A stretch of DNA of 64,000 nt from Oceanomicrobium pacificus (GCF_009833495.1 NZ_WUWG01000001.1:372001-436000), one strand, 5' to 3'. Numbered from the stretch's first letter, positions 46,715-60,266 are shown. Notes: generated by a model from the sequence alone, not told the origin. A program made the numbers and translations.

Positions 46715-47731
46715 ATGAATGTAGGCTTTCAACCGAAACTGATGTCGGGGAATGCCAACCGGCCCCTTGCCCAGTCCATCGCCAAGCGGATGTCCTTCCA
46801 CCTCGGCACGCAGGTCGGCCTGGTAAATGCCCGCGTTGAGCGGTTCAACGATCAGGAAGTCTTTGTCGAGGTTTACGAGAATGTCCGCGGCGAGGACATG
46901 TTTATCATCCAGTCGACCTCGAACCCCGCGAACGACAACCTGATGGAACTGCTGATCATGACGGATGCGCTGCGCCGGTCCTCGGCCGCGCGGATCACCG
47001 CCGTGATTCCCTATTTCGGCTATGCCCGTCAGGACCGCCGGACCAAGGCACGGACGCCGATCTCGGCCAAGCTGGTCGCCAACCTGATCGCGGGCGCGGG
47101 CATCGAGCGGGTCCTGACGATGGACCTCCATGCCGCGCAGATTCAGGGCTTCTTTGACCTGCCGGTCGACAATCTCTATGCCTCTCCGGTCTTTGCGCTC
47201 GATATCCGGCACAATTTCAAAAAGCTCGACAAGATTACGGTCGTCAGCCCCGATGTCGGTGGCGTGGGCCGGGCCCGCGAACTGGCCGAACGGATCGGCG
47301 CCGATCTGGCCATCGTCGACAAGCGACGCTCCGCGCCCGGCGAGGTTGCCAGCATGACCGTCATCGGTGAGGTCAAGGACCGCGTCTGCATCATCATCGA
47401 CGATATCTGCGACACGGCCGGTACGCTCTGCAAGGCGGCGGGCCTGTTGAAGGACAGCGGCGCGACCGAGGTGCACGCCTATATCTCGCACGGGGTCCTG
47501 TCCGGACCCGCGGTGGAACGCGTCACCAAATCGGCGCTGAAATCGCTCGTCATCACGGACACGATCGAGCCGACCGAAGCGGTCGCAGCCGCGCCCAACA
47601 TCCGCATCGTGCCGACCGCGCCGATCTTCGGGCAGGCGATCCTCAACATCGCCAAGGGTACCTCGGTCTCCTCGCTCTTCGACGACGAGACGCTGGGTCC
47701 GGTCTACGAGCGGTTCTACCCCAACGCCTGA
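46715..47731 (+). CDS. prs: Ribose-phosphate diphosphokinase (PRPP synthetase)
   Basis: The 338-residue enzyme makes PRPP from ribose 5-phosphate and ATP. It has [15 protein letters not shown], the pyrophosphate-binding loop [15 protein letters not shown], the flexible-loop region [11 protein letters not shown] and the PRPP-binding [19 protein letters not shown] lies seven bases upstream of the ATG at 46715. It is slightly longer than the usual 310-320 residues, mainly at the N- and C-termini. Confidence 0.97.
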   Translation: MNVGFQPKLMSGNANRPLAQSIAKRMSFHLGTQVGLVNARVERFNDQEVFVEVYENVRGEDMFIIQSTSNPANDNLMELLIMTDALRRSSAARITAVIPYFGYARQDRRTKARTPISAKLVANLIAGAGIERVLTMDLHAAQIQGFFDLPVDNLYASPVFALDIRHNFKKLDKITVVSPDVGGVGRARELAERIGADLAIVDKRRSAPGEVASMTVIGEVKDRVCIIIDDICDTAGTLCKAAGLLKDSGATEVHAYISHGVLSGPAVERVTKSALKSLVITDTIEPTEAVAAAPNIRIVPTAPIFGQAILNIAKGTSVSSLFDDETLGPVYERFYPNA

Positions 47732-47743
47732 CGGATCCGCCTA

Positions 47744-48697
47744 TCAGGCGCCGGTGGCAGGCGCTTCCGGTTCCGGATCGGGCATGGCACGGCCATGTTC
47801 GGACACCAGCACATAGACCTTGCTCGGGCCGATCGCCTCGCCCGCCGCGCTTTCGAGCGCGCGCGCCAGACGGTCGACCTCCGCGGCCGTGACCGGTGCG
47901 CCGGGATCGACATAGGCCGCGACGAAGAAGCTGCGGCCAAGCTTCGTCACCGACAGATCAACGAGTTTCATGCCCGCGGCATCCATCGGCGCCCGCGCCG
48001 CGCGGCGCATCGCCTGCACGTTGGCCGGTGCCGCCGAGATGCTCGCCAGTTCGCGTAACCCGTCGCGGAACCCGGTCACCGGCACGGAGATCATGGCAAG
48101 CGCAAGGATGACGAGGATCACGCTGTCGCCCACCGGGATGATCACCTCCAGCGGTGTGCCGACGAGATAGGGCAGCCCGACAAGCGCCACACCGGTCGCC
48201 AGGGACAGGAGCCCGTCGACAATCGCCGACTGGCGCTCAACCTTCAGGATCGCACTGCGACCGCCCGACTTGCGCAGATTGTACGCATGGAACGCCGCCA
48301 ACCCGAAACAGAGGATCACGATACCAATGAAATAGACGATAATCGGCCCGTAGACGAGGTCCCGCCCCTCCCCGTTCAGGATGTAGTTGACGATGTTGGT
48401 CACAGCGGACACGAAACTGACCACGATCAGCACCACCAGAATGAGCGTGCGGAACGTCTGATAGATCGCCTCGTCGGCGGAAAAGCCGTAGGGCCGTTGC
48501 CGTGTTGCCGGCCGGAGCGCGTTGGCCCCGATCCGCGCGGCAAAAATGGCAGAGATGAACCCGACGCCGGAATAGAGCCCGTCCAGTTGCAGCGCCGAGG
48601 AGTTGGAGAGCCAGGCCGCCCCGATGCCCGCAATGGCCATCAGCAGGTTGATCCACTTGGCCGCTGTCAGCGAGCGCTGTTCATATCTGTCGGTCAC
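47744..48697 (-). CDS. CDF-like cation transporter with altered metal site
   Basis: The 317-residue protein has six transmembrane helices and a C-terminal domain (about 225-300) of the cation diffusion facilitator family. The helix-2 and helix-5 metal sites, normally D-x3-D and H/D-x3-D, read D39-GLY-S43 and D161-GLL-S165, so an Asp in each pair is missing. Metal selectivity and even metal transport are uncertain. The start is GTG at 48697. It is convergent with prs. The C-terminal tail is proline- and glutamate-rich. Confidence 0.85.
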   Translation of the reverse strand: MTDRYEQRSLTAAKWINLLMAIAGIGAAWLSNSSALQLDGLYSGVGFISAIFAARIGANALRPATRQRPYGFSADEAIYQTFRTLILVVLIVVSFVSAVTNIVNYILNGEGRDLVYGPIIVYFIGIVILCFGLAAFHAYNLRKSGGRSAILKVERQSAIVDGLLSLATGVALVGLPYLVGTPLEVIIPVGDSVILVILALAMISVPVTGFRDGLRELASISAAPANVQAMRRAARAPMDAAGMKLVDLSVTKLGRSFFVAAYVDPGAPVTAAEVDRLARALESAAGEAIGPSKVYVLVSEHGRAMPDPEPEAPATGA

Positions 48698-48740
48698 GCG
48701 GCCCTGCCCTGCGCCGGTCCGGCTGCCCCACCGCCCCGGT

Positions 48741-49661
48741 TCAGAAGCGGGTGCGGAAGGTCAGGCCGAAAAAGGGCGCTGTCTCATACTCCTGTTCGTC
48801 CACGAGATTGCCCGCGCTGTCTTCCAACCGCAACCGCCCATTGAGTTCAGCCCCGGCCACGAAGCTGATGGCAGCGGTCGGCCAGAGCGCGCGTTCGACG
48901 GTCAGGAACAGCGGGAAGCTTTCATCCTCGCCGATGCCGCCGGGCGCGGGTCCGCGATCGTTGAGACGGAATCGGATCTTCTCGTACCGACCGCCAACGC
49001 CGACCGTCCAGTCGTCATTGACGCTGTAGTTGAGCGCCAGCCCCGGCCCTTGCGAGGCCGCCAGCCCGCCGCCGGTGCCGAAATTCAGCCGGTCGGTAAT
49101 GTCCCAGTCCAAGAGCAGGATCGGGAAGAGGCTGGTGCCGCCGCCGATCTCGGAAAAGGCGCCGAAGCCCGGGCCGATCCGCAGCGACGGTCCCAGGTCC
49201 CATGAGATGCCCGCAATCGCGCCGTAGGTGGTCGCATCCTTAAGCTCGGCACCTGTCTCATAGTTGGCGCGGATGCTGGGAATGATGATGGCGCTGGTGC
49301 TGTCTGTCGGCTTGAACCGCAACACACCGCTCAGACGCAGATCGTCGATCCGCTCCCACGGTTGCGCGCCGCCGCCGTTCACGCTGTCGGAAAAATCGTA
49401 GCGCGACTGGCCGAGCCCGACCGCGAAGCCGAGCGTCGTATCGCGGTCCCAGGCATAGCCGTAGGAAGGTTCGATGAAGGTGCGGTTGACCGAGAAACTG
49501 CCGCCGCCATCGAGACCGGCCGGTGTCTGGGCGACCGTGCCAAGGCGGAAGGCGCCGCCCCAGGGGCCGATATTGGCGGGCTGGGCACGGCCGGACTGTG
49601 CGGTCAGCGCAGCAGTGCCGAGAAACAGGGCAGCGGCGAGGAGCAGGCGAGAGAGGGGCAT
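48741..49661 (-). CDS. Outer-membrane beta-barrel protein (DUF6268-like)
   Basis: The 306-residue product has a signal peptide (MPLSRLLLAAALFLGTAALTA, cleavage near GRAQ) and a mature part of alternating beta strands ending in PFFGLTFRTRF, with a final Phe suited to Bam insertion. Repeating segments such as LGFAVGLGQSRYDFSDS and ISWDLGPSLRIGPGFG fit a 10-12 strand barrel of the DUF6268/outer-membrane group. The ATG at 49661 is preferred, as AAGG lies nine bases upstream; an earlier ATG at 49670 is too close. Function is unknown. Confidence 0.8.
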   Translation of the reverse strand: MPLSRLLLAAALFLGTAALTAQSGRAQPANIGPWGGAFRLGTVAQTPAGLDGGGSFSVNRTFIEPSYGYAWDRDTTLGFAVGLGQSRYDFSDSVNGGGAQPWERIDDLRLSGVLRFKPTDSTSAIIIPSIRANYETGAELKDATTYGAIAGISWDLGPSLRIGPGFGAFSEIGGGTSLFPILLLDWDITDRLNFGTGGGLAASQGPGLALNYSVNDDWTVGVGGRYEKIRFRLNDRGPAPGGIGEDESFPLFLTVERALWPTAAISFVAGAELNGRLRLEDSAGNLVDEQEYETAPFFGLTFRTRF

Positions 49662-49770
49662 GTGTGACATCCTTTTTCCCGTCATACGCATCAGGCTGCG
49701 GCTCCGATCCAAATCGGGCAAGAAAATTTGCGGGCCGACGCGGGTCTGTGACCGCATGGCCACAGGCCTG

Positions 49771-50739
49771 TCACCCGATCCGCGTCACCGCCTGGCCATG
49801 CGGTCCGGTCCAGGCCGCGGGTGTGCCGTTCACCGACAGGCAGAACTGCCCCTTGACCGGCGGTGGCCCCGGATCGATGCCCGGGATGACGCCTGGCGCT
49901 TCGTTGCTGATCCAGACCGCGTCACGGCTGGCCATGCGTGCGCCAAAGGCGGCGCGGTCATCCCTGTCCGGCAGGTAGGAGAGCACAGCCGTGTGGAAGA
50001 TGACGCAGGTTGCGCCGCGCGGAACCTCTGCCACCAGCGCGTCGAGATCATGGCGCAGGTCGCCTTTCTCGATGCGTGGCGGCGACGTTCGGGCGAGGGC
50101 GATGGCTGCCCGCAGCCTGTCGCGCCGCGCGGTCTGTTCGGGCCAGACCAGGGTTTCCAGCCAGCCGCAATCCGCATCATCGGTGACATCGAGCGGGTTG
50201 AGGTCGAGCCCCGCCCGCCAGACGATCTGTGGGTGGCGGTCAGGCAAGGCGTTAAACCCTGCCGCATCACAAGGAAAACAGGGCGCTAGGTCCGGCTCCG
50301 GCGCATCAAGCCGGTGCGCCTCCCCTGTGCCCAGCTGCCAGTCATAGCCGTAAGCGTCGGGCAGAAGGCACAGCCCGGCCGACGCGCCGATCTCGATCAG
50401 TGCCAGTGGCCCCGCGAACGCGGACAGGGAGGGCAGAATCGCGGCACAGCGCCCCGGCTCGTTGGTCTGGGTGGTGCGCGCCTGCATGATCCGTCCGATC
50501 TCCGGCCCATGGGCGCGAAGGACAGCGTCAAAGGCTTCCGGAGACTCAGGCGTGCCGGCCACATGGCGCATGGCCGCAAAGAAGAGGTTCGGCTGGCGGC
50601 GCGGCGGCGGCAGCTGCATCAGGAACGAAAGAGCCGACGGCGATCCGGCCACATGGCGGGCGAGCCGCGCATAGAGCGGGGAGACCCCGTCCGCCTCCAC
50701 CTCGGCGAACCGCCGGTAGCGATCTGAAAGCGCGTCCAT
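49771..50739 (-). CDS. DUF2332 family protein
   Basis: The 322-residue product matches DUF2332, with YRRFAEVEADGVSPLYARLARHVAGS at the start and the SAM-like loop LIEIGASAGLCLLPDAYGYDW in the middle, which suggests a Rossmann methyltransferase-like fold. The end FCLSVNGTPAAWTGPHGQAV is characteristic of the family. Biological role is unknown. The ATG at 50739 gives the conserved start. It is separated from the atp operon by that operon's terminator. Confidence 0.85.
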   Translation of the reverse strand: MDALSDRYRRFAEVEADGVSPLYARLARHVAGSPSALSFLMQLPPPRRQPNLFFAAMRHVAGTPESPEAFDAVLRAHGPEIGRIMQARTTQTNEPGRCAAILPSLSAFAGPLALIEIGASAGLCLLPDAYGYDWQLGTGEAHRLDAPEPDLAPCFPCDAAGFNALPDRHPQIVWRAGLDLNPLDVTDDADCGWLETLVWPEQTARRDRLRAAIALARTSPPRIEKGDLRHDLDALVAEVPRGATCVIFHTAVLSYLPDRDDRAAFGARMASRDAVWISNEAPGVIPGIDPGPPPVKGQFCLSVNGTPAAWTGPHGQAVTRIG

Positions 50740-50802
50740 AGGTCTGACTAGCCGCAACAGCCGGCCGATTCCAGTCACGTTGGACCGGCACTACGGAGGT
50801 CG

Positions 50803-50835
50803 GCGGAAAAGAAAAGCCCCGCCGGAGCGGGGCTT
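50803..50835 (-). terminator. Rho-independent terminator of the atpHAGDC operon
   Basis: In minus sense AAGCCCCGC (50827-50835), TCCG and GCGGGGCTT (50814-50822) make a nine-pair stem followed by TTCTTTTCC. It lies 27 bases after the atpC stop. Confidence 0.9.
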
Positions 50836-50861
50836 GTCCAATCTGTCAATGTCCGCTGCGG

Positions 50862-51260
50862 TCAGACCGCGTGGCGGATGAACAGCTCGTGATGGTCGTT
50901 CACCCGCAGCGCGGCGGCCTCGCGTGCCTCGTCGCTGGCCTGCTCCAGATCGGCCTTGGCCTTCTCAAGGAATGCTTCGAGCTTTTCCTTGGTGGCCTCG
51001 GCCTTGGGCAGTGCCTCCTCGGCGAGGATCGTGGCACCTTCGGGCGAGATCTCCGCGAACCCGCCGGTGATGACATATTCCGTCACCTCCGACCCGGCCA
51101 CGACGCGCACCAGTCCGGGGCGCAGCGTGGTCAGGAAGGGCGCATGATTCGGCATGGCCGTCATGTCGCCTTCGGCGCCCGGCAGCTGCACCTGATCGGC
51201 CTCGAGCGACGCAAGCTTGCGCTCGGGGGAAACCAGGTCGAATTGCATCTTGTCAGCCAT
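50862..51260 (-). CDS. atpC: ATP synthase F1 subunit epsilon
   Basis: The 132-residue subunit has the N-terminal beta-sandwich ([45 protein letters not shown]) and a C-terminal helical pair. It forms part of the central stalk and can inhibit ATP hydrolysis. It is last in atpHAGDC, 18 bases after atpD, and followed by a strong terminator. Confidence 0.97.
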   Translation of the reverse strand: MADKMQFDLVSPERKLASLEADQVQLPGAEGDMTAMPNHAPFLTTLRPGLVRVVAGSEVTEYVITGGFAEISPEGATILAEEALPKAEATKEKLEAFLEKAKADLEQASDEAREAAALRVNDHHELFIRHAV

Positions 51261-51278
51261 GGGGTCAGAGCCTTTCTA

Positions 51279-53598
<2,320 letters not shown>

Positions 53599-53628
53599 GC
53601 GCCTATCCCCTTTCTCGTCTCGGCACTA

Positions 53629-55166
<1,538 letters not shown>

Positions 55167-55167
<1 letters not shown>

Positions 55168-55727
55168 TATCCAACCTCTTTCATTGCATTTTGAAGATTG
55201 TTGAGTTTCGAGCGGATCGAGCTGTCGATCATTTTCGAACCCACTTTGACGACGAGACCGCCGATGATCTTCTCATCGACGGTCAAATTCACGGTCACGT
55301 CCTTGCCGACGGCCTTCTTCAGCGCGGCGGAGAGCGATTTCTGCTGGGCGGCGGTCAGCTTCTTGGCTGCGGTCACCTCGGCGGTGACTTCGCCGCGGGC
55401 GTCCGCCAGAAGCGCCTTCATCTCGGAGATGAGCTGCGGCAGCACGAAGAGCCGGCGCTTGGCGCCCATCAGCCCGATCGTGTTGGTGGTTTCCTGCGAC
55501 AGACCCATTTTCTTGGCCAGTTCGCTCATGACGGCGGTCTGTTCTCCGCGGGTCACGACCGGGGACGCGATCAGGTCGCGCAGCTCGGGGCTGGCGTCGA
55601 GCGCCTCGGCCAGAGCGTTGAGATCTGCTTCCACCGTTTCCAGCTTGCCCTCTTCCTGGGCGAGAGAGAACAGGGCAGCGGCGTAGCGACCGGCAATTCC
55701 AGACGTCATCGAGGCTGTATCAGACAC
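55167..55727 (-). CDS. atpH: ATP synthase F1 subunit delta
   Basis: The 186-residue subunit has [22 protein letters not shown] at its start and the C-terminal [30 protein letters not shown]. It forms the top of the peripheral stalk. The start is chosen as GTG at 55727: GGAAGG lies five bases upstream, and the length (186) fits the family; an ATG at 55844 would add 39 odd residues. It heads the F1 operon. No F0 genes are nearby, as usual in alphaproteobacteria. Confidence 0.95.
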
Positions 55728-55815
55728 GCGCACCTTCCGAATTCTGAACCCGCACCGAACGGGCGGGCAATAGAGACCCGCGCCGAGGATGGCCTCACGC
55801 GGGAAATTCGGCGCG

Positions 55816-55844
55816 GTGATAGCAGAGGGCGGGGCATCGGGCAA
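55816..55844 (-). promoter_or_regulatory. Possible promoter of atpHAGDC
   Basis: In minus sense TTGCCC (55839-55844), 17 bases and TATCAC (55816-55821) form a fair sigma-70 match about 90 bases before the atpH GTG. The -35 lies inside a GC hairpin. Confidence 0.3.
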
Positions 55845-55872
55845 GGCCCTGCCCCGCGCGTCTCCTGTCCGA

Positions 55873-55887
55873 TTAACCTACTGTTAA
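55873..55887. promoter_or_regulatory. CtrA-type box, TTAA-N7-TTAA
   Basis: TTAA at 55873-55876 and TTAA at 55884-55887 are exactly seven bases apart, matching the CtrA consensus. It is 146 bases before the atpH start. No other promoter-like gene start is closer. Confidence 0.45.
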
Positions 55888-56036
55888 AAATAGAAATTCA
55901 TCCGGAATCGGGCCGGATGCGACGCTTTGCACCGGCTTTTTTGGGCAAACGGGGCCGGTTTTCCGGCAGCTTTTGCCGCATATGGGCGCGAATTGGAGCG
56001 AATCCGCGTCCCCAGGCACCGGTCGGGGCGGTCCGC

Positions 56037-56861
56037 TCAGCCCGTGGCCGAGCCGCGCCGCAGCGTCGCGCGGGCCGCCGGGCGCGGCGCGCTTGCAGGC
56101 GGGCCGACCCGCCCGAGTGCCGGTTTCGGGCGCGGTTTCGTCAGCCCTTCGAGCACGTCGAGCGGCGACAGGACAAGATCGCGCTTGCCGTCGCGTGTGC
56201 CGGCATAAACCTGTTTCGTGGCCTCGATCAGGAGCGCCCCCGACAGGATGCTCGAATCCATGCCCCGCCCGATCCGCTCGCACAGGCCGCCCACCCTGAG
56301 CCAGAACCGTTTCTGGCTCGGCGGCGCGAAGAGCGCGACCCCGTGGGTCTGCGGCTCGAACCGGTTGTCGCGCAACTGGCGTTCAAGCTGCTGGAAACTG
56401 TAGGGGCGGCCATAGCCGAACGGGGTCTGTTCGCTCCGCGCCCAGGATCCGGCGCGGTTGGGGACGATGAAAAAGGCCCGCCCGCCGGGGGCGAGCACCC
56501 GCCACATTTCCTGCAGAAGCATCGCGGGCTGCTCGCAGGTTTCCAGCCCGTGGGCGACGATGAGCGTGTCGACGCTGCCGCTGTCCACCGGCCAGTGGGT
56601 CTCCTCCACCAGCACCGACACATTGTCCATGCCCGGCGGCCAGGGCATGACGCCCTGCTGGCCTGGCATCAAGCAGAGCGTCGCCGCGCCGGCTTCGAGA
56701 TAGGGGCGAAGAAACGGGGCGGCGAAGCCGAACCCCACGACCGTCTTGCCCGCATCCTCCCCGATCAGGGCCGCGAGCGCGGAGCGCAGGTCGCGTTGCA
56801 CCGCACGTCCCAGTTTCGTGCGGTAGTAGAAGCTGCGCAAATCGACGACATCAAGGTGCAT
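56037..56861 (-). CDS. Class I SAM-dependent methyltransferase
   Basis: The 274-residue product is a Rossmann methyltransferase. The SAM motif I is degenerate (TVVGFGFAAPFL in place of the usual DxGxGxG), with acidic motif regions following; the C-terminal part (about 230-274) is basic and proline-rich. It resembles the YafS-type proteins that sit beside gloB in many proteobacteria. It is divergent from gloB across 68 bases. Substrate is unknown. Confidence 0.8.
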   Translation of the reverse strand: MHLDVVDLRSFYYRTKLGRAVQRDLRSALAALIGEDAGKTVVGFGFAAPFLRPYLEAGAATLCLMPGQQGVMPWPPGMDNVSVLVEETHWPVDSGSVDTLIVAHGLETCEQPAMLLQEMWRVLAPGGRAFFIVPNRAGSWARSEQTPFGYGRPYSFQQLERQLRDNRFEPQTHGVALFAPPSQKRFWLRVGGLCERIGRGMDSSILSGALLIEATKQVYAGTRDGKRDLVLSPLDVLEGLTKPRPKPALGRVGPPASAPRPAARATLRRGSATG

Positions 56862-56929
56862 TGCGTCCGCCCGGCAAGAGTTTAAGCTCGCGTATCGAAC
56901 AGACCTACACCAAAGAGAGGACGCACGCC

Positions 56930-57697
56930 ATGCCGTTGGAAATCGTCACCATTCCGTGCCTGGAGGACAATTACGCCTATCTCGCACATGATCCCGGGAC
57001 GGGCACGACGGCACTGGTCGATGCGCCCGAAGCGGGTCCGATCAAGGCAGAGCTGGACGCCCGCGACTGGACGCTCGACCTCGTGCTTCTGACCCATCAT
57101 CATTGGGACCATGTGGACGGTCTGCCGGAGTTGCGCGACGCCTATAGCCCCAAGGTCGCGGGCTGCAAGGCCGATGCGGACCGGCTGCCGCCGCTCGATA
57201 TTGCGCTCGCCGATGGGGACGAGATCGCGATCGGGTCGGAAACCGGCACCGTCATCGATGTGTCAGGCCACACGATCAACCATGTCGCTTTCCACTTCCC
57301 CGGCTCGAAGGTGGTGTTCACCGCCGACAGCCTGATGGCAATGGGCTGCGGCGCGGTGTTCGAGGGCACGATGGCGCAGATGTGGGCGAGCCTTGCGAAG
57401 CTCGCGGCCCTGCCTGACGACACGCTGGTCTGTTCGGGCCACGAATATACCCAGAACAATGCGCGGTTCGCGGTGACGGTGGACCCGGAGAATGCAGCCC
57501 TGAAGACCCGCGTGGCCGAGATCGACGCCGCCCGTGCGCAAGGCACACCGACCGTGCCCTCGCTTCTGGGGCTGGAGCGGGCCACGAATCCCTTCCTGCG
57601 CGCCGTCGCACCGGAGGTGAAGGCCTATCTGGGGATGCCCGACGCAAGCGACGCGGATGCCTTTGCAGAAATCCGAACCCGCAAGAACAATTTTTGA
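56930..57697 (+). CDS. gloB: Hydroxyacylglutathione hydrolase (glyoxalase II)
   Basis: The 255-residue metallo-beta-lactamase-fold enzyme has the metal motif THHHWDH, later ligand SGHTINH and C-terminal GHEYTQNN, and begins MPLEIVTIPCLEDNYAYL. It hydrolyses S-lactoylglutathione to lactate and glutathione, the second glyoxalase step. The ATG at 56930 has AAAGAGAGG upstream and fits the family start. It is divergent from the methyltransferase. Confidence 0.95.
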   Translation: MPLEIVTIPCLEDNYAYLAHDPGTGTTALVDAPEAGPIKAELDARDWTLDLVLLTHHHWDHVDGLPELRDAYSPKVAGCKADADRLPPLDIALADGDEIAIGSETGTVIDVSGHTINHVAFHFPGSKVVFTADSLMAMGCGAVFEGTMAQMWASLAKLAALPDDTLVCSGHEYTQNNARFAVTVDPENAALKTRVAEIDAARAQGTPTVPSLLGLERATNPFLRAVAPEVKAYLGMPDASDADAFAEIRTRKNNF

Positions 57698-57871
57698 GCG
57701 ACAGCGCGCCGCCCGATGCACGAGTGGCGCGAGAATTGCACACAATAAGGTCATTTTCGTGATAGTCTCTCTTGAAGAGGGCGGGATAAATCCGAAGTCT
57801 ATAAGGACCGGCTACAATGCCCTCCGGCGCCCGGCATTCCTCGGGCGCGGAAAGATAGAAAGGCAGATTTG

Positions 57872-60190
57872 ATGCCCTCATTTTCGAGCACACTTGAATC
57901 GGCAATCCATTCGGCGCTGGGGCTCGCCAACGCGCGCCGCCACGAACTCGCCACGCTGGAGCATCTGCTCCTCGCACTGGTGGACGAGCCGGATGCCGCA
58001 CGCGTCATGACCGCCTGCAACGTGGATCTCGACGCGCTGCGAAAGTCGCTGACCACCTTCATCGATGACGAACTGGACGCTCTCGTGTCCGACATCGAAG
58101 GCTCCGAAGCCGCGCCGACAACCGGTTTCCAGCGGGTGATCCAGCGCGCCGCGATCCATGTCCAGTCCTCGGGCCGGACGGAAGTGACCGGCGCCAACGT
58201 GCTCGTCGCGATCTTCGCCGAGCGCGAAAGCCATGCCGCCTACTTTCTGCAGCAGCAGGACATGACCCGCTATGACGCGGTGAACTATATCTCGCACGGC
58301 GTTGCGAAGAACCCGAGCTACGGCGAATCCCGTCCTGTGCAGGGCACCGAGGAGACCGGCGAACAGGTGGAGGACAATCCCTCCAAGGGTGAGGAAACGG
58401 CGCTGGAAAAATATTGCGTCGACCTCAACGCCAAGGCCCGTCAGGGCAATGTCGACCCGCTGATCGGCCGCGAGCATGAGGTGGAGCGCTGCATCCAGGT
58501 GCTGTGCCGCCGCCGCAAGAACAACCCGATCCTCGTGGGCGACCCCGGTGTCGGCAAGACGGCCATCGCCGAAGGGCTTGCGCGCAAGATCGTGGATGAG
58601 GAAACCCCCGCCGTGCTGGCCGAAACGGTGATCTTCGCGCTCGACATGGGCGCGCTCCTGGCCGGAACCCGCTACCGCGGCGATTTCGAGGAACGGCTGA
58701 AAGCGGTGATGACCGAGATGGAGGCGCATCCCAACGCGGTGCTCTTCATCGACGAGATCCACACGATCATCGGAGCCGGCGCGACCTCGGGCGGCGCGAT
58801 GGATGCGTCCAACCTGCTGAAACCCGCCTTGCAGGGCGGCAAGCTGCGCTGCATGGGGTCGACCACATACAAGGAATATCGCCAGCATTTCGAGAAAGAC
58901 CGCGCCCTGTCGCGCCGGTTCCAGAAAATCGATGTTGTCGAGCCGTCGGTCGACGATGCAACCAAGATCCTGATGGGGCTGAAACCCTATTTCGAGGACC
59001 ATCACGACATCCGCTACACGGCGGATGCGATCAAGACGGCGGTGGACCTGTCCGCCCGTTACATCAACGACCGCAAGCTGCCCGACAAGGCGATCGACGT
59101 GATCGACGAGGCCGGTGCCGCGCAGATGCTCCTGCCGGAGAAGAAGCGCCGCAAGACGATCGGCGCCAAGGATATCGAGGCCGTGGTCGCAAAGATCGCC
59201 CGCATCCCGCCCAAGAACGTCTCCAAAGACGATGCGGAGGTGCTGAAGGATCTGGAACGCAGCCTGAAGCGCGTGGTTTTCGGTCAGGACGCGGCCATCG
59301 AGGCGCTGGCCTCCGCGATCAAGCTGAGCCGTGCCGGCCTGCGCGAACCCGAAAAGCCGATCGGGAACTATCTGTTTGCCGGGCCGACGGGCGTCGGCAA
59401 GACGGAAGTCGCCCGCCAGCTTGCCGACACGCTCGGCGTGGAACTGCTGCGGTTCGACATGTCCGAATATATGGAAAAGCATGCGGTTTCGCGGCTGATC
59501 GGCGCCCCGCCGGGCTATGTCGGCTTCGATCAGGGCGGCATGCTGACCGACGGTGTGGACCAGCATCCGCATTGCGTGCTCCTGCTCGACGAGATCGAGA
59601 AGGCGCATCCGGACGTGTTCAACATCCTTCTGCAGGTGATGGATCACGGCAAGCTGACCGACCATAACGGCCGTTCGGTGGATTTCCGCAATGTGGTGCT
59701 CATCATGACCTCCAACGCGGGCGCGGCCGAACAGGCCCGTGCGGCGATCGGCTTCGGCAAAGACCGGCGCGAGGGTGAGGATACGGCCGCCATCGAACGG
59801 CTGTTCACGCCCGAGTTCCGCAACCGGCTGGACGCGATCATCAGCTTCGGCGCGCTGCCGAAACCGGTGATCCTGCAAGTGGTGGAGAAATTCGTGCTCC
59901 AGCTCGAAGCCCAGCTGATGGATCGCAACGTGTCCATCGAGCTGACCCGTGCTGCCGCCGAATGGCTCGCCGACAAGGGTTATGACGAGCGGATGGGCGC
60001 GCGGCCTCTGGCCCGCGTGATCCAGGAGAACATCAAGAAACCGCTGGCGGAGGAGCTGCTCTTCGGCAAGCTCGCCAAGGGCGGGCTGGTGAAGGTGGGC
60101 GTGAAGGACGGGGCGCTCGATCTGCGGATCGAGAAGCCGGACCAGAAACGCATCTCCACCAAGCGACCGCCGCTTCTGGCTGCCGACTGA
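57872..60190 (+). CDS. clpA: ATP-dependent Clp protease ATP-binding subunit ClpA
   Basis: The 772-residue AAA+ unfoldase has the N-terminal Clp repeat domain (about 1-145), two AAA modules with Walker A GDPGVGKTA and GPTGVGKTE, and an IGF tripeptide (AAIGFGKD) that docks on ClpP. It feeds proteins into ClpP. An in-frame TTG precedes the ATG at 57872, which is preferred. ClpS, often upstream, is not in the 174-base gap after gloB. Confidence 0.97.
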   Translation: MPSFSSTLESAIHSALGLANARRHELATLEHLLLALVDEPDAARVMTACNVDLDALRKSLTTFIDDELDALVSDIEGSEAAPTTGFQRVIQRAAIHVQSSGRTEVTGANVLVAIFAERESHAAYFLQQQDMTRYDAVNYISHGVAKNPSYGESRPVQGTEETGEQVEDNPSKGEETALEKYCVDLNAKARQGNVDPLIGREHEVERCIQVLCRRRKNNPILVGDPGVGKTAIAEGLARKIVDEETPAVLAETVIFALDMGALLAGTRYRGDFEERLKAVMTEMEAHPNAVLFIDEIHTIIGAGATSGGAMDASNLLKPALQGGKLRCMGSTTYKEYRQHFEKDRALSRRFQKIDVVEPSVDDATKILMGLKPYFEDHHDIRYTADAIKTAVDLSARYINDRKLPDKAIDVIDEAGAAQMLLPEKKRRKTIGAKDIEAVVAKIARIPPKNVSKDDAEVLKDLERSLKRVVFGQDAAIEALASAIKLSRAGLREPEKPIGNYLFAGPTGVGKTEVARQLADTLGVELLRFDMSEYMEKHAVSRLIGAPPGYVGFDQGGMLTDGVDQHPHCVLLLDEIEKAHPDVFNILLQVMDHGKLTDHNGRSVDFRNVVLIMTSNAGAAEQARAAIGFGKDRREGEDTAAIERLFTPEFRNRLDAIISFGALPKPVILQVVEKFVLQLEAQLMDRNVSIELTRAAAEWLADKGYDERMGARPLARVIQENIKKPLAEELLFGKLAKGGLVKVGVKDGALDLRIEKPDQKRISTKRPPLLAAD

Positions 60191-60213
60191 GGGCAGTTGC
60201 ACCGAAGAATGCG

Positions 60214-60243
60214 AAAGGGCCGGTCGACATCGACCGGCCCTTT
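60214..60243. terminator. Bidirectional terminator between clpA and the convergent dehydrogenase
   Basis: AAAGGGCCGGTCG (60214-60226) pairs with CGACCGGCCCTTT (60231-60243), a 13-pair stem with a short loop. T runs on both sides (TTTT to the right in plus sense, TTTC in minus sense) allow use by clpA and by the minus-strand gene ending at 60267. Confidence 0.85.
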
Positions 60244-60266
60244 TGCATTGGATGCTTGCCGCCTTT

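Larger units (their letters stand above)
55728..56036. other. 309-base non-coding gap before atpH
   Basis: No gene was found. It carries a CtrA-type site (55873-55887), a possible atpH promoter (55816-55844), a hairpin-forming CGGGGCA...TGCCCCG near 55830-55856 and an A/T-rich patch near 55884-55900. It separates the minus-strand methyltransferase from atpH. Confidence 0.7.
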
